Positions 21,604-33,350 of a stretch of DNA of 64,000 nucleotides are shown piece by piece. Below the pieces are notes generated by a model. The model worked only from the letters and a program-made list of their open reading frames with translations. It was not told where the DNA came from and searched no databases. Location: assembly GCF_033807715.1 (NCBI RefSeq), contig NC_084596.1, positions 41,581,458 through 41,645,457 of the forward strand, given 5' to 3'. Both the position numbers and the translations under genes were made by a program. Position 1 is the first letter of the stretch, and each line of letters opens with the position of its first letter. The DNA comes from Cololabis saira (taxonomy: Eukaryota; Chordata; Actinopteri; Beloniformes; Belonidae).

Positions 21604-21965
21604 TTTCAATTCAATTCAATTTTATTTATATAGCGTCTAATACAACAGAGTTGTCTCTAGACGCTTTCCAGAGACCCATACCCAGAACATGACCCCCGAG
21701 CAGTTATTACATAAACAATGGCAGGTAAAAACTCCCCTAGTGGGAGAAAAACCTTAAGCCAAACAGTGGCAAGGAAAAACTCCCCTTTAGGAGGGAAGAA
21801 ACCTTGAGCAGGACCAGGCTCATAAGGGGGGACCCTCCTGCCGAGGGCCAGACTGGTGGGTCAGGGACGGCAACAGCACAGCAGGCAGGTGGAAGCAGCA
21901 ACGGGATGACCAGGGGTGGGGACCGCAGGCCAGCACGCAGCTCCCGAAGCTCCGGCCCAATCAGC
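21604..21965 (-). repeat. Non-LTR 3' end, longer copy, inside hAT
   Basis: Inverted homologue of 20525-20757. The tail AATTCAATTCAATTTTATTT starts at 21606 and the body continues at least to 21830, then into less familiar GC-rich sequence (CAGGACCAGGCTCATAAGG, GACGGCAACAGCACAGCAGG) that is probably its upstream part. Confidence 0.7.
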
Positions 21966-21974
21966 AAGTCCCAA

Positions 21975-22205
21975 AGGCTGATTTATGGTTCCGCGTTACA
22001 CCGACGCAGAGCCTACGGCGTAGGCTCCGTGGCGGGGCGCCTGGAGCGGACGGAGCGACTACCGAGAAGGAGACGCTGCTCCCCGGGGGAGCTGCGCCGC
22101 AAAGACGGGCCCGAAGACCGGAGGAACCGCCGCCCGAGCGGCAGCCGATGCGTCGGCTGCCGCTCGGGCGGCGGGCTCCGTCGTTTACTGTTGAAGGATT
22201 GTTAA
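21975..22205. repeat. GC-rich terminal fragment of a DNA-transposon family
   Basis: Starts GGCTGATTTATGGTTCCGCG, followed by CACCGACGCAGAGCC and CTACGGCGTAGG. A diverged version of the same terminus (GATTTATAGTTCTGTGTTAAA) occurs at 56592 inside another hAT element. It also contains a strong hairpin at 22126-22175. Family not assigned. Confidence 0.5.
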
Positions 22206-22509
22206 AGAATAGATGCGTGGGCTGACGTGTCTGCTGGGTTGGACTGTTGTTCGGGCTTTTGAAAAAGCCGGCATCATTTCCGAGGGGCCGTACGGCAGGA
22301 AGATGACTTGGCTATCAGCGCGGCCAGAGAGCTGCGGGCTCTGCCCGTCGCAGCTGATCAGTTCTCCCGGTCTCATTGATCAGGCTCGGATGAATGCAGA
22401 AACGGAGGATGGAGATTTTGATTGGGTTTGATGATTGTAATAACTTAAATAAAGCATAATCAAACTAAGCTTTGCTCCCGCTCTATTTTTAAATACCACA
22501 CTTGTATGC

Positions 22510-22617
<108 letters not shown>

Positions 22618-22936
22618 TTGTAAGGCGGCGCTCCGTGTGTGTAGGCGGCGCTTTTTTGTTCAAGCGCCATGTGTGTGTTTTAAATCCAGAAATGACACAC
22701 AAAACTGAAGGTTTCCACACGGCGTGCCGAATGGTTGCGAAAATACGGTTTAGCTATTAATTATTGCTATGTTTGTATGTGTGTTTTTTTTAGTGAATTA
22801 TCTTTATTGTCAATAGCATTTATAGTAAAATAGGCATGAAATTGAAAATTTCCTCCCGTTTGTCGCGCCCCACCTGACATGTCTCCCTTCCCCACCAGTG
22901 GGCAGGCCCCACACTTTGAGAAGCATTGAGTTAGAC

Positions 22937-24950
22937 CATCGTTTCTCAAAAAAAACATCTCTACTGCTACAGAGAGACATCTTGTAACTTGCATACGTGT
23001 GTACACATAATACGAAAAAATAAAGGCTGAATTTATCCGTGAAATAGAAATAGTAAAAGGCAACCAGGATAAAACATAAAAGATCAAAGACTTGCTTCAC
23101 TGAAGCAGTCACATTCATCTGTGCATCTCACAGATCATCTGTGCAGTCGTTGAACATGGTTACCTCGAATAAGGACTACACTCTCTGACTGCTCGCGCTA
23201 ATCCCAGATTATCTCCGTCAGACCAATAAAAAAATAAAACATCGAAAAAATTGGCAAAAACGGGAGGATTATTGGACACTAGTGGAGGGATGTGGAGCAG
23301 TGAAGAACACAAACATACTTGTTCAGGGAAAACAAACAGGCTCCAGGAACTTGTGAACAGACATATGTGAGTTCAGCGAGTGTGTTTCAGACTGCAGTCC
23401 AACCTTTTTTTTTCCATTTTTTTTTTTTAGTAGTTGATCCATGTCACGCTGGGAGGCAAACAATCGGGGGAGAGCAGCCCAGCTCTCCCACCTGACATCA
23501 CTCTCCAATCACAGCCTTGCTTCTCCGCCTCTGCCTTCAATCAGTCTAACAGCCTGCAGAAATCATCAGAGAACATCTTTCCCTGCTGCTAGCTGCCACA
23601 TCACGCTTAATGCCGTCCACATCTGTGCACTCTGCATGCTGCCTAGCAACAATTAACCAGAACATCAGCCGCAGAAAATGCTTTTAATTTCTATCTTACT
23701 CATACTTTACATATAACATGATTCGGTCTATATGCAGGAGTGTTTCATTTAATATCCCCCCCCTCCCATTTATTTCTATAAAAAAAAATAAATGGACTTG
23801 GAGTTGATAACAGCATAGAATGTCTGAATAAAACTTGGAAAGTAATGAAGTGTGGAGGTAAAAAGGTAGTATTTTTACAGGGTTTTTTGACGCCCCCATC
23901 AAGAGAAGGAATATCTCAGGAAAGACGCAACATGTATTTTACATGCGGACCTTTAGCTCAGAGCCAGTAAACGTGTTTCAGTTAACACATCCACCATCAA
24001 ACATGTTTAAAACTGCACAGTAGTATGAGATTCACATTCTTTTTATTATAATTTTGCAATTTTATAGAAGAAAAATACAACCCCAAATCCAAGAAAGTGG
24101 TTCTACTGAGAATAAAATATGGGTTTATGTGATCTGTAAATAATTACATTATTTTTCCTTTTATACACCACAATGCCTTTCTTTCTTTAACATTTCTTCA
24201 TTACAACATGTTTGTGCATCAAGTAATACACATTTGTGCAAAAAATACATGCTCTATAATTTAAGAAAAAGCAAAAACAAAAGAAAACAAATATAAATCA
24301 ACAAAACAGGAAATAAATAAACAAATAAAAAATTGCATGTACATATGAGAACACACGCCAGCATAGGCTTCCAAGAAAATAAGAAAGAAGGAAAAAGACA
24401 AATAATAAAATAATTCTGAACATGATAAGGATTTTCGAACATTGTTAATCACAGAACCACAAATATCAAGAATGAGGTTTCGAACATTTTTTTCAGTTAC
24501 ATATTGACAAAGAGTTTCAGCCTTTAAAGGAATCTACTTTTGTATCAATCATGCTGTGGGAATTTTTTTCAATTGCTCTGTACAATATTCTTTTATCATT
24601 TATCCTTGATTATTTTTTTAACCTTTTTTAAATGGTTGTGTGGAATGAGACAAAACAAATTTATTGTGTATTCACAGTTAAAGCACAAAAGTGTGTTAAT
24701 CTCCCAAACTGTGTGCGTCTCTGTAACTATGATTGCAAATATCTTCATTGCTCAAATAGACACAACTGTTACAGCTCAATCACAAATCTAACAATTCAAA
24801 AGGTTTTTGTTGCCTTTCATTCCGCTACAGTTCCTTGAAATGGTCATTAAATTGAAATGGATTTCCAATGCAGTATTTTCATAAGGAGAGGGTGGAACAC
24901 AGAAAATACATTCGGGTCTTTGAAAGTACTGAATCTGTGAAAGGTTTATT
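22937..24950. other. Intergenic, no gene recognised
   Basis: About 2 kb of AT-rich sequence. A possible DNA-transposon terminus starts at 24077 (TACAACCCCAAATCCAAG), similar to 34297. No coding similarity seen on either strand. Confidence 0.45.
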
Positions 24951-25149
24951 TTAATTGGAGCTTAACAAGCGAATTTCGGGAGCAGGACCACGCCTCAACC
25001 ACGCCTCAACCACGCCTCCTCCGACCACTGGCGGTTCTAGGATTTTTCTGGAACAGGGGCCATTATGGGGCCAAATGTAACCTTCAGGGGCCAACAGTAT
25101 TAAGCCCCTTTCACATAGAGGGCGCAAAGCGGCGACCACCGCCGGCTTT

Positions 25150-26590
25150 CCCATTCATCGTGTATGTGCTACCGCGGCACAAGAGCAGCGCGCTCTGCTG
25201 GCGAGCTTGGCGGCGCGGGAGAGGCCACCTGCCACGGGCGTTTCACCTGCCTGCGCCTGAATTGAACATTTTTTAATTTCACCGCGCTGTGAGGGCATCT
25301 CGGTGCGACCAATAGGAGAGAAGGTGGTTGTGATCCTGCTGAGGACCCACTCCCCAACAGGCTGTCAAACTGCTCCCTGTTCAATCTGAAGTAGACCTGG
25401 TCATCATGGAGCTGTAGCTCCAACGAGCCTGGATTCCCCCAAATCCTGTCTTCTCATGAGGATTTCATGGACCCTCCTTGCTGCTGCTGCTCGTCTCCTC
25501 CTCAGAAGAACTAAAGCCAGGGCTTGTCTTTGAAGACAGATACATTTTGCAAATTGAGCTGTAGCTACTGTACGTCCAAACCAGTGGGAAAAGGGCGCCA
25601 GATCGGAAAAACTTTTTTCGGTCGCCTAGCAACAAACAGTACTGGAGTTGAGGGGGATGGCATCCCCCCTGAAATAAAAACGGTCCAAATCATCCCCCCT
25701 GTAAAACTGCCATCCCCCCTTTCCATCCCTTATGTCATTTCATCAATGAATGTGGTTTTTCTGCTATTTCAAAATTTAGAGTCATCATCAGAAAAATAAC
25801 ACCAGAAAAATAACTTATTTGACAATTTTCACCTGTTTCAAGTAAATTTCCACTTGAAATAAGTAGAAAAATCTGCTAGTGGAACAAGCAGATTTCCACT
25901 GGCAGATTGTTCTACTTATTTCAAGTGAAAATCTACTTGAAACAGGAGAAAATTGTAGTTTTTTCCAGTGATGAGTCTTGTTTTTAGTGTAATGAGATTT
26001 TTTTACTAAAATGAGACATTTTAACTAGAAATAAGACCAATATTCTTGTTAAGATTGTGAGTTTTTGCAGTGATCCATGTTACTTATCCTGTGAAGGACA
26101 GGGTCATATTGATAAGTTCAGAAAAGTGTTTTTTATTGTAGTGTTTTGATGTATTTGATGTAAGCCCAGTGGATATTTAAAGCTTACAGAAGGCTGCATT
26201 TAACTGCTGCTATGTCATTCCTGCAGTATTTCTGCAGGTGTTTTGGTCACTGCTATTATTTGTAATATATTATTTGTAATCAGCACAAATTATCTGTCCC
26301 CATATCATAAAATCCACCATCCCCCCTGATTCTTTTTTACAACTCGAGTAGGCTACTTGCAACAAATATGCACGCCTTGCTCTGCGCCAACTCTGTGTTG
26401 ATTCTGTGCCCACCCGGCCGTGTGCGCGGCGCAAACAAAGCAGCTTTAAGCGGTGAAATCAAAAAATGTTCAATTTGGGCAGGCAGGTGCAGCACAAACC
26501 CCGTGGCAGGCGCCCTCTTGCGCGCCGCGGAGCTCGGCGGCAGAGCGGTCCGCTCTTAAAAGAGTGGACCGCGAGTCTCTTGTGCCGCGG
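25150..26590. repeat. Imperfect subterminal inverted repeats within hAT
   Basis: The segment around 25170-25280 (GCGGCACAAGAG, GAGCTTGGCGGCGCGG, CCTGCCTG, GAACATTTTTTAATTTCACCGC) is an imperfect reverse complement of about 26430-26590 (GCGGTGAAATCAAAAAATGTTC, CAGGCAGG, CCGCGGAGCTCGGC, TCTTGTGCCGC). It suggests a second DNA element inserted in the hAT, or the hAT's own long inverted structure. Confidence 0.65.
25785..26075. mobile_element. Palindromic MITE around TTTCAAGT arms
   Basis: A nearly symmetrical element: CCTGTTTCAAGTAAATTTCC / CTTGAAATAAGTAGAAAAATC on the left and its complement on the right, with centre near 25890-25905. The right part continues to TTTTTGCAGTG at about 26072, while the matching left end is truncated. 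This is a widespread fish hAT-type MITE pattern; assignment is from memory of the motif. Confidence 0.7.
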
Positions 26591-27014
26591 CAGCACACAC
26601 ATGTTTGGTTTGTCCCACCCATGGATCTATTATAAAACGGTCCCACCTAGACTGCACCGAGCTGTTTCTTCTTCTATTCACTTGTATTGACGCAACAGGC
26701 GTCACCACTAGTTTGGGGGTGGAACTGCAGCAGTGATCATCAAATTCTCAGCTTGCCCGTTGATTGACAGAACAGGGGCACTTCAGGGGCCAATCAGATT
26801 ACAGGCGGGGCCTCGGCCCCCATGGCCCCACCCCTAGATCCGCCCCTGCCTCCGACACCACGCCTCTTCCGGCAAACCTTCAAATACCAGCCTAACCCGC
26901 AGTTTTTCTTCGCTCTCGTCTCTGCAGCACGTTCGCTCTCGTTCTCCGAACCAGAACCGCAAGCACGACAACATTACTACACGCTCGTATCTCAGATCGT
27001 TACTCACCCATTCA

Positions 27015-27300
27015 GGCACGGATCTGTCATTATCGCCATCGGATGACGACTTGTTTGCAGGGGATCATCAGCAAACACCAGCTGATCAAGATCCGGAGGA
27101 GAAAAAACTTTTCAGCCGTGCCATGCCTGAAGCGCCGCAGGTGCGCAATCCACCGGTCCCGGCGTCGCCACGCTCCGGCGGGGTCCGACGGCCGGCATGT
27201 ATCTCCTGTCGTTATCGCCATCGGACAACGATCGGCTTGCAGGGTATCACCAGCAAACACCAGCTGATCGAGATCGCGAGGAGAAAAACTTTCAGCCGTC
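27015..27300. repeat. Tandem duplication, about 185-bp unit, in Ngaro leader
   Basis: TTATCGCCATCGGATGACGA at about 27030 and TTATCGCCATCGGACAACGA at about 27214 begin two copies. Both continue through CAGCAAACACCAGCTGATC and GAGGAGAAAAA to TTTCAGCCG. Later GAACATCCGG words (27388, 27608, 29209) mark further shared segments. Confidence 0.75.
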
Positions 27301-28199
27301 GCCGCGCCGAAGAGCTGCTCTCCCTGGCGGCCGTGGGGCCGGCCGAGCCCCGTCTCCTCAGCGGTCCGCGTCCGGTCCATCTCTCCTGAACATCCGGATC
27401 GTCGCCGCGGGGCCCCGACTCCTCTCCTGTGTCTCCTCGCCGTCAACCCGAGAGCGCAGGTTGCGCCGTCGGCTGCCGCTCTGGCGCACGTGTTTCTCAA
27501 ACCCTTTTTTTCTCTCTCTCTCAGCCACGCGTGGAGCCCGCGGTTAACCCCGTTCCAGCGACACACACCCAGAAACGAGTGGTCCATCCCGTCCGGTCCA
27601 TCTCTCCTGAACATCCGGTATTGCGGCAGCCCACCATGGCGTCCTCCCTGTCTCCTGGCCCGCCCTCGCCGTTGATCCAACAGCGCAGGCTGCGCAATCC
27701 GCCGGCGGTCTCGCCACGCTCCGGCGGCCCGCCTTCTGCAGGTGTTTCGGGCTGGACCGTCGCCACCCTCCATAGGGCCACCGCCTGTTCTTCTCAACCA
27801 TCTCATGCCAGCCTGCCATGCCATCAGCCCCGCCGACACCTGCTCTCTTCCGGATGACGTCATCACGCCAACTCCGACGGCGCGCCGTGACGTCGACCCC
27901 CAGGTCTCGCCACTGGAAGATTTTTCCAGTGGCCATCCGCGGTACTGCGCAAAAAAAAAAAAAAAAAAATCATCCCATGGGGCCCCGAAAGCTTTTCCCA
28001 TAGACCGCAATAGTAAAAGAGAAGCGATCGTACAAACCGGACGTTGAGCATTACCTTTACTCACAAGGTCTTTTACTTAACATTCTCGTTAAACATAATC
28101 TCCGAACAACGTTGCCTCATTGCAGGAACCTCAACTGCACATGAGCGGTCTTTCACCTTAAGCCGTCCGTGTGGAAACATAAACGATTCCATCGTTACA

Positions 28200-28690
28200 C
28201 TGCCCACCTCCAGCAACTACAACAGCTAACTTCGGCCAGGGTTGCTAGCACCAGGTTGCTAGCTCCCACCCCAGCCCACCCCCAGCAAGTACAACAGCTA
28301 ACTTCGGCCGGGGTTGCTAGCACCGGGTTGCTAGCTCCCACCTCAGCCCACCTCCAGCAAGTACAGCAGCGATCCGGCCGGGGTTGCTAGCACCGGGTTG
28401 CTAGCGCCCACCTCCAGCAAGTACAGCAGCGATCCAGCCGGGGTTGCTAGCACCGGGTTGCTAGCTCCCACCTCCAGCAAGTACAGCAGCCCCCCAAGTA
28501 CAGCAGCGGGATGCTAGCCCCCCCCCCCCCAGTCCACCCCCGGCACCTACAACAGCTAACTCAGCCGGGGTTACTAGCACCGGGATGCTAGCCCCCCCCC
28601 CCCCCCCCATTCCACCCCCGGCACCTACAACAGCTAACTCAGCCGGGGTTATTAGCACCGGGATGCTAGAAACCCCCGCTATGCTCATTC
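28200..28690. repeat. Tandem repeat, about 60-bp units (GGGTTGCTAGC)
   Basis: At least five units built on the phrase GGCCGGGGTTGCTAGCACCG followed by GGTTGCTAGCTCCCACC and CCAGCAAGTACA, at 28230-28490. Variants with GGGATGCTAGC and poly-C tracts (28518-28531, 28591-28607) run to 28690. NheI-like GCTAGC occurs repeatedly. Confidence 0.85.
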
Positions 28691-29389
28691 AGCAGCCTCA
28701 ACCGCCAGCGCTAGAAGGGGCTCTTGGCACCGGGTTGCCAGGATCCTCTGCTTCCCAGCTCCATCAGTCCCAACAGGTTACCTCGGTTGGGGGCCACCGG
28801 CATCGTGATGTCGGTACCCAGCATCCCTCCCACCGCATTTCAACCCAGTTTCCTTCCTCAACCCGTTCCGGCCCCGCAGGCAACTACTCATTTCACCCCG
28901 TCCACAGCAAATCCCGCCGTCCGTCATCCCAACGCTTTCGCTTCCAGCCGTTCCCCAGTTCCGGCCAGTGCCTGGCCTCCCTCCCTAGCACCGGGATGCT
29001 AGCACCCCCCTCAGCCCACCCGCGGCACCTACAACAGCTAACTCAGCGGTGTTACTAGCACCGGGATGCTAGCACACCCCGCCATGTTTGGGAGGAGGCA
29101 AACCCCTCAGCCGCCGCCGTGCCCGAAACACCGCTCTCCCGAGCCGACAGCCGCCCAGAAACTTCTGTCTCTTCAGTCGTCCACATTCCACCCGGTTCAT
29201 CCCTTCTGAACATCCGGCATCACTGCAGCTCACCGTCTTCCAGCCTTTCCAGCCCACCTCCGCCATCGGAGGGAAGAGGACGCGGACAATCCGGATCAGC
29301 CCATAGCCGTCGTCGCAGGTCGGATTTCCACCTACACCAGCAATCTCCTCCCTCCCTCCCCAAGGTCCTTGGCACTACAGCAGCTAGAT

Positions 29390-29765
29390 CCGACTAGGTT
29401 TCTGGCACCGGGATGCCACTACAGCAGCTAGATCCCGCTGGGGTTTCTGGCACCGGGATGCCACTGCCCCCCCCCAGCCCACCTCCACCAACTACAGCAG
29501 CTAGATCCGGCTGGGGTTTCTGGCACCGGGATGCCACTGCCCCCCTCAGCCCACCTCCACCAACTACAGCAGCTAGATCCGGCCGGGGTTTCTGGCACCG
29601 GGATGCCACTGCCCCCCTCAGCCCACCTCCAGCACCTAATCCACCTCCACCACCTACAACAGCTAACTTCAGCCGGGGTTACTGGCACCGGGATGCCACT
29701 GCCCCCCTCAGCCCACCTCCACCAACTACAGCCGCTAGATCCGGCCAGGGTTTCTGGCACCCTCT
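29390..29765. repeat. Tandem repeat, about 75-78-bp units, coding-like
   Basis: Four to five units centred on GGGGTTTCTGGCACCGGGAT followed by GCCACTGCCCCCCTCAGCCC and CAACTACAGCAGCTAGATCC. One frame stays open through the array and translates to a Pro-rich repeat with GFWHRDATAPLSPPP. The unit is clearly related to the 28200-28690 array (shared GCACCGGGATGC). Confidence 0.85.
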
Positions 29766-30549
29766 CTCATCGCCACCCGCTTCCGGGCTGGTGTACTTCA
29801 GCGTCCGCTGGCGAGGTGCATACTACTTGCAGTCAGGCTCACCTTCGGCTGCAAGAGCAGCCGCTAACTTTTCGACATCTTCAGAGACCCTCTGCTGGAT
29901 CCTATCCAACAACCATGGCATTCCTTCCTCGTCCATCTCTTGAACGATTCCTCATCGTTACCCCTCTCTCATCGCCACCCGCTTCTGGCCTGGTCACCCT
30001 GACTTCCGTTTTCTCCGAACTCGGGGTTCCATTGTCCGCTGAGAAAACGGTGGGCCCCTCCACCTCCCTCGAATTCCTCGGTATCACTCTCGATACGGAT
30101 CTGTTTCAGGCTTCTCTTCCAACCAAATAGCTCAACCGAATCGGTCTTCTTATTTATCGGTCTTCTTATTTCCTCTTAGCCCCAGGCTGCACCAAACGCC
30201 AACTCCTCTCCCTCCTGGGCCACCTCAATTTTGCCATGCGCATTATTCCCCAAGGGCGGGCCTTCATCTCCCACTTGCCGTCCATCGCTTCCGCTGTTCC
30301 ATCTCTCTTGTCTCCCATCTCCCCAGACAACTCGAGCCGTGCCGAGCTTCGTTGTGGCTCAACCTCCTTGCCACCTGGAAGGGGATCACTTTCTTCATGA
30401 TGACCAACTGGCTCACCCCCACGACATCAATCCATACACTGATGCTGCTCCTTCAATTGGTTTTGGGGGCTTTTACGATGGCAGATGGTTCGCAGCAGGA
30501 TGGCCCTCAGAGCGTGCAAACGAATACCACAACGCATCGACCAAACCAT

Positions 30550-30860
30550 AGATCATCATCGCCATTGCCATCATCATTTGCATCGGCATCGTCATCGTCA
30601 TCGTTATCGTCATCGCCATCATCATCATCGCCATCATCATTCATCGCCATCATCATCGGCATCGTTATCGCCATCGTCGTTGCCATCATCATTGGCATCG
30701 TCATCGTTATCGCCTTCGTCTTCGCCTTCGTCATCGTCATTGCCATCGTCTTCGCCTTCGTCATCGTCATCGCTATCATCATCGCCATCATCGTCATCGC
30801 CATCATCATTCATCGCCATCTTCTTCGCCGACATCATCGCCATCATCTTCATATCGATAA
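30550..30860. repeat. (CATCRY)n expansion inside Ngaro RNase H
   Basis: About 310 bp of ATC/GCC/GTC triplet-like repeats (ATCATCGCC, ATCGTCATC and variants) separate the first RNase H motif from the later ones. The translation is an open run of I, V, A and F in one frame and of H and R in another. Confidence 0.9.
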
Positions 30861-31023
30861 GTATCGACATAATTAACAAAGGACGCTCCAACTCCACATC
30901 CATCATGCTGTTCATGCGCCGTCTAGTCTGGCACTCAGCCATACATCAATTTATCCTCCATGCAGCACATGTCCCCGGTCACTCCACCACCATCACCGAC
31001 TCTCTTTCTCGTTTTCAAAATAA

Positions 31024-31076
31024 AGGATATTCTATTCTATTCTATTCTATTCTATTCTATTCTATTCTCTTCTATT
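31024..31076. repeat. (TATTC)n microsatellite
   Basis: About ten units of TATTC between the RNase H and recombinase parts of the Ngaro remnant. Confidence 0.92.
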
Positions 31077-31494
31077 CTCATCCCCGAAGACCAATCTCTC
31101 CTGAATACTTCGAGACCCTAGCAAACCACTTGTCTTTCCGGAAAACACAGAGCACATCTTCGACAGATCCTTGCGTCCGAGTCAGGACAGTCGTCACCAG
31201 TTCTGGTTTCACCATCGCTTCCGTCATATACTCTCCTTATCTGGCATCTCCCCAACGCACTACTCCGGTCACTCCTTAGGATCGGAGCCGCCACTCCAGC
31301 CTCCCGCTACGTATCCCAGAGCACCTCATACAGCTCATGGGCCGATGGTCCTCCCAACTATCATCGCTACATTCGCTCAGATCTTAGCGACCTCAGATCC
31401 GCTCAGTCTCATCTCCTTAAATAATCCACGGTTTTGGGGGTTCGTCGTTGCCCAGGCGCTGCGGCCGATTCCCTACCAGCTTCCCCAAAACGCA

Positions 31495-31585
31495 TTGACC
31501 GATCCATAGATCATCATCATCGTCATTGTCATTGTCATCGCCATTATCATCACCATCGTCATCGTTATCATCTTCGTATCAATAA
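31495..31585. repeat. Second (ATC)n tract with flanks shared with 30530-30875
   Basis: Preceded by ACGCATTGACCGATCCATAG and followed by ATCTTCGTATCAATAAATC. The larger tract is preceded by ACGCATCGACCAAACCATAG and followed by ATCTTCATATCGATAAGTA. Both flanks are homologous, so the two tracts are copies of one segment. Confidence 0.75.
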
Positions 31586-31664
31586 ATCATTTAAACGTAT
31601 CTTGTTGATGGCGTGGTCCTTGCTAGTGAAAGAGGAAAACAAGCGGAAAACTTGTCAGTAAAGA

Positions 31665-32720
31665 CTAAATGTGCACATGTGTCCCATATGTGATGATGAC
31701 TTATCAGTGTGATATCAAGACAAATATCAAATCGTCCCTCACAGACTTTTCTTCGGATCTTAATGGAAGAGGGAAAATGAAATATTGTCTTCGCAAAAAA
31801 GTGAAATCAAAATTAAATGTTTCTGAAGCCACTGAGCAACAAACTGCTTGTTCCCCTGCTGAGAATATTCTCCAGATGGAGGAACGTCCCTAGGGAGAGG
31901 AAGAATACCAATATCCCCAATTTATGTATGTAAATTACTCCCATCCAGGAGAAAAACACACACAGATGGCACAAATGGTTTCTAAAAACACTAAATAGAC
32001 ACTAATATATAATAAATAATTCAAAAAAACAGATTCTTCTCACATTTCTTGTGGCATTTATAATTATCTCACAGTTATACTGCAGTTCATTAACTGAGTA
32101 CTTAGTCGTGGCTCCAAAAGCCAGTGGGTCTCCCATGTCAGAAATGTGAATACAGCAACAAAATATTAGATTTTTACTTTTTCATATCATTATTTCTACC
32201 AACAACTAACCTCTGGGCCAGTGAGAGTTCCTACAAATGTAGCCTTCCTTACTGGAGGCTTTGTTGTCTGAAATCTACTCTGTGTTTTTCACAGTTTTGT
32301 GCTATTTACTTGGATTGAATTAATTGAACCGAAAACTAAAAACATCAATTGCACAATATACGTATATGTTTCTGATTGGACAGAGTGTACAGCTTGCAAA
32401 TGCTGGACAAAATGAGTCAAAGATGTATTGAGAAAATTAGTTCCATTCATTGAAACAGTGCAAACTGTAGTTAACAAGCCTTTGAAGTAATTAAAGTGCA
32501 GTATAAGGATTACTGTAACAATAGAGAGTTGGAAAGTGCAGCAAGAGGCCTGTTCTGAACAGATTCTTTAACAGCTTTTTTAGCTTGTAACTGAACATAT
32601 GAGTTAGCTCGTCTAGCCAACAGTTAAGTAAACATAGTACCACGGCTTCTCCAAAACATCCAATAATTCAAGTCACTAAGAAGAACATTTAAACGTTTAA
32701 CTTAAAATGTACCCGTCTTA
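31665..32720. other. AT-rich intergenic, no feature recognised
   Basis: Small open frames show no family resemblance. Confidence 0.45.
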
Positions 32721-33350
32721 CAGGGCTGAGTATTACCAGGTACCTCACGATATGATACCATCCCGGTATTTCGCCAACAATAATGATAATATCACGATAC
32801 AGAAATTCTGCAATAATCGATATGTTGCAAGACATTTCATCCACGACACATTACGATATCTGTGTGTCTGAAGAAATTCAGAATTTATTGTCCGCACTGA
32901 ATCCACTTCACAAAAATATTTTATGTCTGTGCAAATTAAAATAAAATTATAAAAAACTAAATGAATGCAGAAAATACACGTCAGTGCTCATGTTATCAAC
33001 TTCTTGTATGTAAACATGGACACGTACCAGTGCTGCTTAACCAAAGTCAAATTGTTTTATGAAGACTGACAAATTTCACTGCATATGAAAGATAAACATT
33101 TCAGTCAGTGCATGATAACATAATATTGTAACTACAAGGTAAAGTTTCAACATATTTGCATATTTTTTTCATATTGTTTACATAATATGAAATTAACTCT
33201 AAAACACTAAACACTAAAATATTATTTAAACCCATGTATACAAGTCCTACTGGATTTACAACCTGTCTGAAAAAAAGAATATTGATATCGAATCGGCCGG
33301 CAAAGTATCGCAATATATTGTCATATTGATATTTTTGCCCACCCCTACTG
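32721..33350. mobile_element. Probable non-autonomous hAT element
   Basis: The left end is CAGGGCTGAGTATTACC with CGATATGATACC words; the right end reads CAATATTGTC...TTTTTGCCCACCCCTACTG, the usual pattern of fish hAT ends rich in ATATCG. No clear TSD. No coding region. Confidence 0.6.

Larger units (their letters stand above)
25026..26848. mobile_element. Non-autonomous hAT element (8-bp TSD), composite interior
   Basis: A 1823-bp element with ends CACTGGCGGTTCTAGG and CCTAGATCCGCCCCTG, flanked by perfect 8-bp CCTCCGAC (25018-25025, 26849-26856). Repeated GGGGCC words lie just inside both ends. Nested inside are GC-rich inverted segments (25150-25270 against 26430-26560), a CATCCCCCC-bounded segment and a palindromic MITE. 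No transposase frame. Confidence 0.9.
29990..31410 (+). pseudogene. Ngaro RT / RNase H / tyrosine recombinase remnants
   Basis: In order: RT C-terminal region, GVPLSAEKTVGPSTSLEFLG with ITLDTD (30020-30100); KRQLLSLLGHLNFAMRIIPQ (30195-30255); RNase H start, NPYTDAAPSIGFGGFYDGRW (30445-30490); RNase H end, DIINKGRSNSTSIMLFMRRL and HVPGHSTTITDSLSRF (30870-31020); recombinase, SGHS then RIGAA (31268-31295, one frame apart), GRWSS (31340-31355), then YHRYIRSD with the catalytic Tyr (31360-31380). Order and wording fit Ngaro elements, which encode a tyrosine recombinase in place of an integrase. A stop follows at about 30128, the frame changes several times, and (ATC)n and (TATTC)n arrays have expanded inside it. 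It cannot encode a functional protein. Confidence 0.8.
24956..31660 (+). mobile_element. Degraded Ngaro-type (DIRS order) retrotransposon
   Basis: The right half encodes RT, RNase H and tyrosine recombinase remnants of Ngaro type (see 29990-31410). The left half is GC-rich, Pro/Ser-rich when translated, and packed with tandem repeats. The same sequence appears to continue on both sides of a hAT insertion at 25026-26848, with ACGCCTC words on both sides. Outer boundaries are estimates, since the split direct repeats expected for Ngaro could not be identified. Multiple frameshifts and repeat expansions make it a dead copy. Confidence 0.7.

Noticed and set aside
27030..28064. 344-codon minus-strand frame in the Ngaro leader
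   Set aside because: No recognisable domain; it crosses a T run and tandem repeats and is probably a GC-rich chance frame.
28200..29765. CRISPR-like array
   Set aside because: Units are contiguous without unique spacers, the DNA is eukaryotic, and there are no cas genes.
30485..31279. 264-codon His/Arg/Ser-rich frame
   Set aside because: Passes through the (ATC)n expansion; only the short RNase H and recombinase pieces are meaningful.
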